From Cochliopodium minus (Eukaryota; Discosea; Himatismenida; Cochliopodiidae), in contig JAMYWO010000293.1 of NCBI GenBank assembly GCA_024220525.1, positions 1 through 46,786 on the forward strand: a DNA stretch of 46,786 nt, given 5' to 3'. Of this stretch, positions 46,059-46,786 are shown piece by piece; the first letter of the stretch is position 1; every line of letters begins with the position of its first letter. A model generated the notes under the pieces. It was not told the origin of the DNA. It was given only the letters and a program-made list of their open reading frames with translations, and made no database searches. Both the position numbers and the translations under genes were made by a program.

Positions 46059-46666
46059 TTATTTATCTTCTATTTCGGATATTTCGGAGGATTCATTCAT
46101 ATCCAAAATAAATTTAAAATTATTTTTGTTCCCAAAGTTGTTTGTCTCGCTTGTGCTCGGATCAAACAGATTTTTGGAAGTAGAAGATCTCCTGACTCCT
46201 ATAGAATGATACTTCTTCGATTTCGGGCTACGAGATTCATACAAACTATTGCTAGGACGAATCCACTTGGTAAAAGATTTCCTAGTTCCAGGACTAGCAA
46301 ACTCATCTTTGTCAGTATTTTTAGTTGGACTAAGTGTCAAAAGATCATTATCTACATTTCCAATATTTGAATCACTACCCTTATTAAATAAATGTTTGTT
46401 GTCCAACTTATAATCATTCTCCGCTTCCCTTTCTTTCTCATTTTTCGCTTCTCTTTCAAAAGTTTTTCTATTGTTACTTGAAGGGATGTCACAAGTCAAG
46501 CTACCAATTTCAAATTCGTCTTCTGCGTCTTTGCTGCTCAAAAATTCTAAATAGCTCGACACTTGGACGTCCTTCCTCTTTTTCTTCATCATATTTTTGT
46601 TTACGATCACTTCCACGTTCATATTGTTGTACAAACTCGATTTTGTTCCTGATCCTGAATCCAAAC
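46059..46666 (-). CDS. Last exon of an unknown Ser-rich disordered protein (5' part off window)
   Basis: An open frame begins after a CAG acceptor (46667-46668) in phase 2 and reaches TAA at 46059-46061, giving about 202 residues. No domain is recognisable. It is rich in Ser, Asn, Lys and Glu, with a charged central stretch (EREAKNEKEREAENDYK) and a run of Ser-Pro and Arg-x-x-Ser sites (TRKSFTKW, ESRSPKSKK, VRRSSTSK). This suggests a phosphorylated tail. The upstream exons lie beyond the right edge. The gene converges on the C2-SPRY-DCN1 gene with 96 bases between stops. Confidence 0.75.
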
Positions 46667-46708
46667 CTGAAATTTCTTTTTCTTTAAAAATAAAAAATGA
46701 ATTATAAA

Positions 46709-46712
46709 CAAT

Positions 46713-46749
<37 letters not shown>

Positions 46750-46786
46750 AAATAAAAAATAAAAAATAAAAAATAAAAAATAAAAA
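46709..46786. repeat. A-rich simple repeat at right window edge
   Basis: Tandem AAAAAAT-type units fill the last 78 bases and lie in the intron upstream of the last minus-strand exon. This matches the left edge in unit and strand, so it is a contig break in low-complexity intron DNA, not a telomere. Confidence 0.85.

Noticed and set aside
1-46786. tRNA, rRNA, snRNA genes or CRISPR arrays
   Set aside because: I looked for cloverleaf arms, Sm-site RNA patterns and spaced direct repeats. An AATTTTTGA string at 22756 resembles an Sm site but lacks flanking stems of a known snRNA. Nothing else qualified.

Overview
This window looks like nuclear DNA of a unicellular eukaryote. It is very AT-rich. 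Genes are split by many short AT-rich introns (mostly GTAAAA...TTTAG), and exons are visibly richer in G+C than introns and spacers. The standard genetic code fits, with TAA and TGA both used as stops. The content suggests an aerobic, actin-based, probably amoeboid protist: a mitochondrial pyruvate dehydrogenase E2, a translocon subunit (TRAP-beta), a Roco-family GTPase/kinase, an Arp2/3-activator-like protein, LIM, KCTD, DENN, R3H, METTL9-like and DCN1-like genes. I cannot name the species. Both window ends, and an N at 9335, sit in A/T simple repeats, so these are assembly breaks rather than telomeres.

Layout: 79-3622 (-) DENN-domain protein, running off the left edge. 4497-5381 (+) disordered protein. 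5758-7117 (+) TRAP-beta. 7218-8218 (-) NUDT5-like Nudix hydrolase. 8337-9334 (-) zinc-finger/LIM protein cut by the N. 9422-11360 (+) coiled-coil/LIM protein whose 5' end is lost in the same repeat. 11478-12823 (-) four-pass membrane protein. 12929-14652 (+) KCTD-type BTB protein. 14832-15077 (-) small dsRBD-like protein. 15304-17003 (+) METTL9-like methyltransferase. 17216-17744 (+) unknown. 17954-20820 (+) PDH E2. 21053-22457 (+) beta-rich unknown built with microexons. 23200-23415 (-) tiny CDK/cyclin-motif protein. 24293-26710 (-) R3H protein. 27038-29875 (+) FYVE-CRIB-SH3-VCA protein. 29927-41847 (-) giant RCC1-MORN-Roc-COR-zinc ribbon-kinase protein. 41970-45962 (+) C2-SPRY-DCN1 protein. 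46059-46666 (-) last exon of an unknown gene.

The most striking part is 27-46 kb: three neighbouring genes, each with an unusual domain combination. One is a WASP-like actin nucleation promoter that carries a PI3P-binding FYVE finger in place of WH1. One is a roughly 2,050-residue Roco kinase whose N-terminal half is RCC1 and MORN repeats rather than LRRs. One is a C2/SPRY protein fused to a cullin-neddylation (DCN1) domain. Gene structure is also unusual: reading-frame continuity requires microexons of 4, 7, 9, 9 and 10 nt and four GC-AG introns. All exon models were built by hand from splice signals, phase continuity and recognisable domains; no alignment or transcript data were available.
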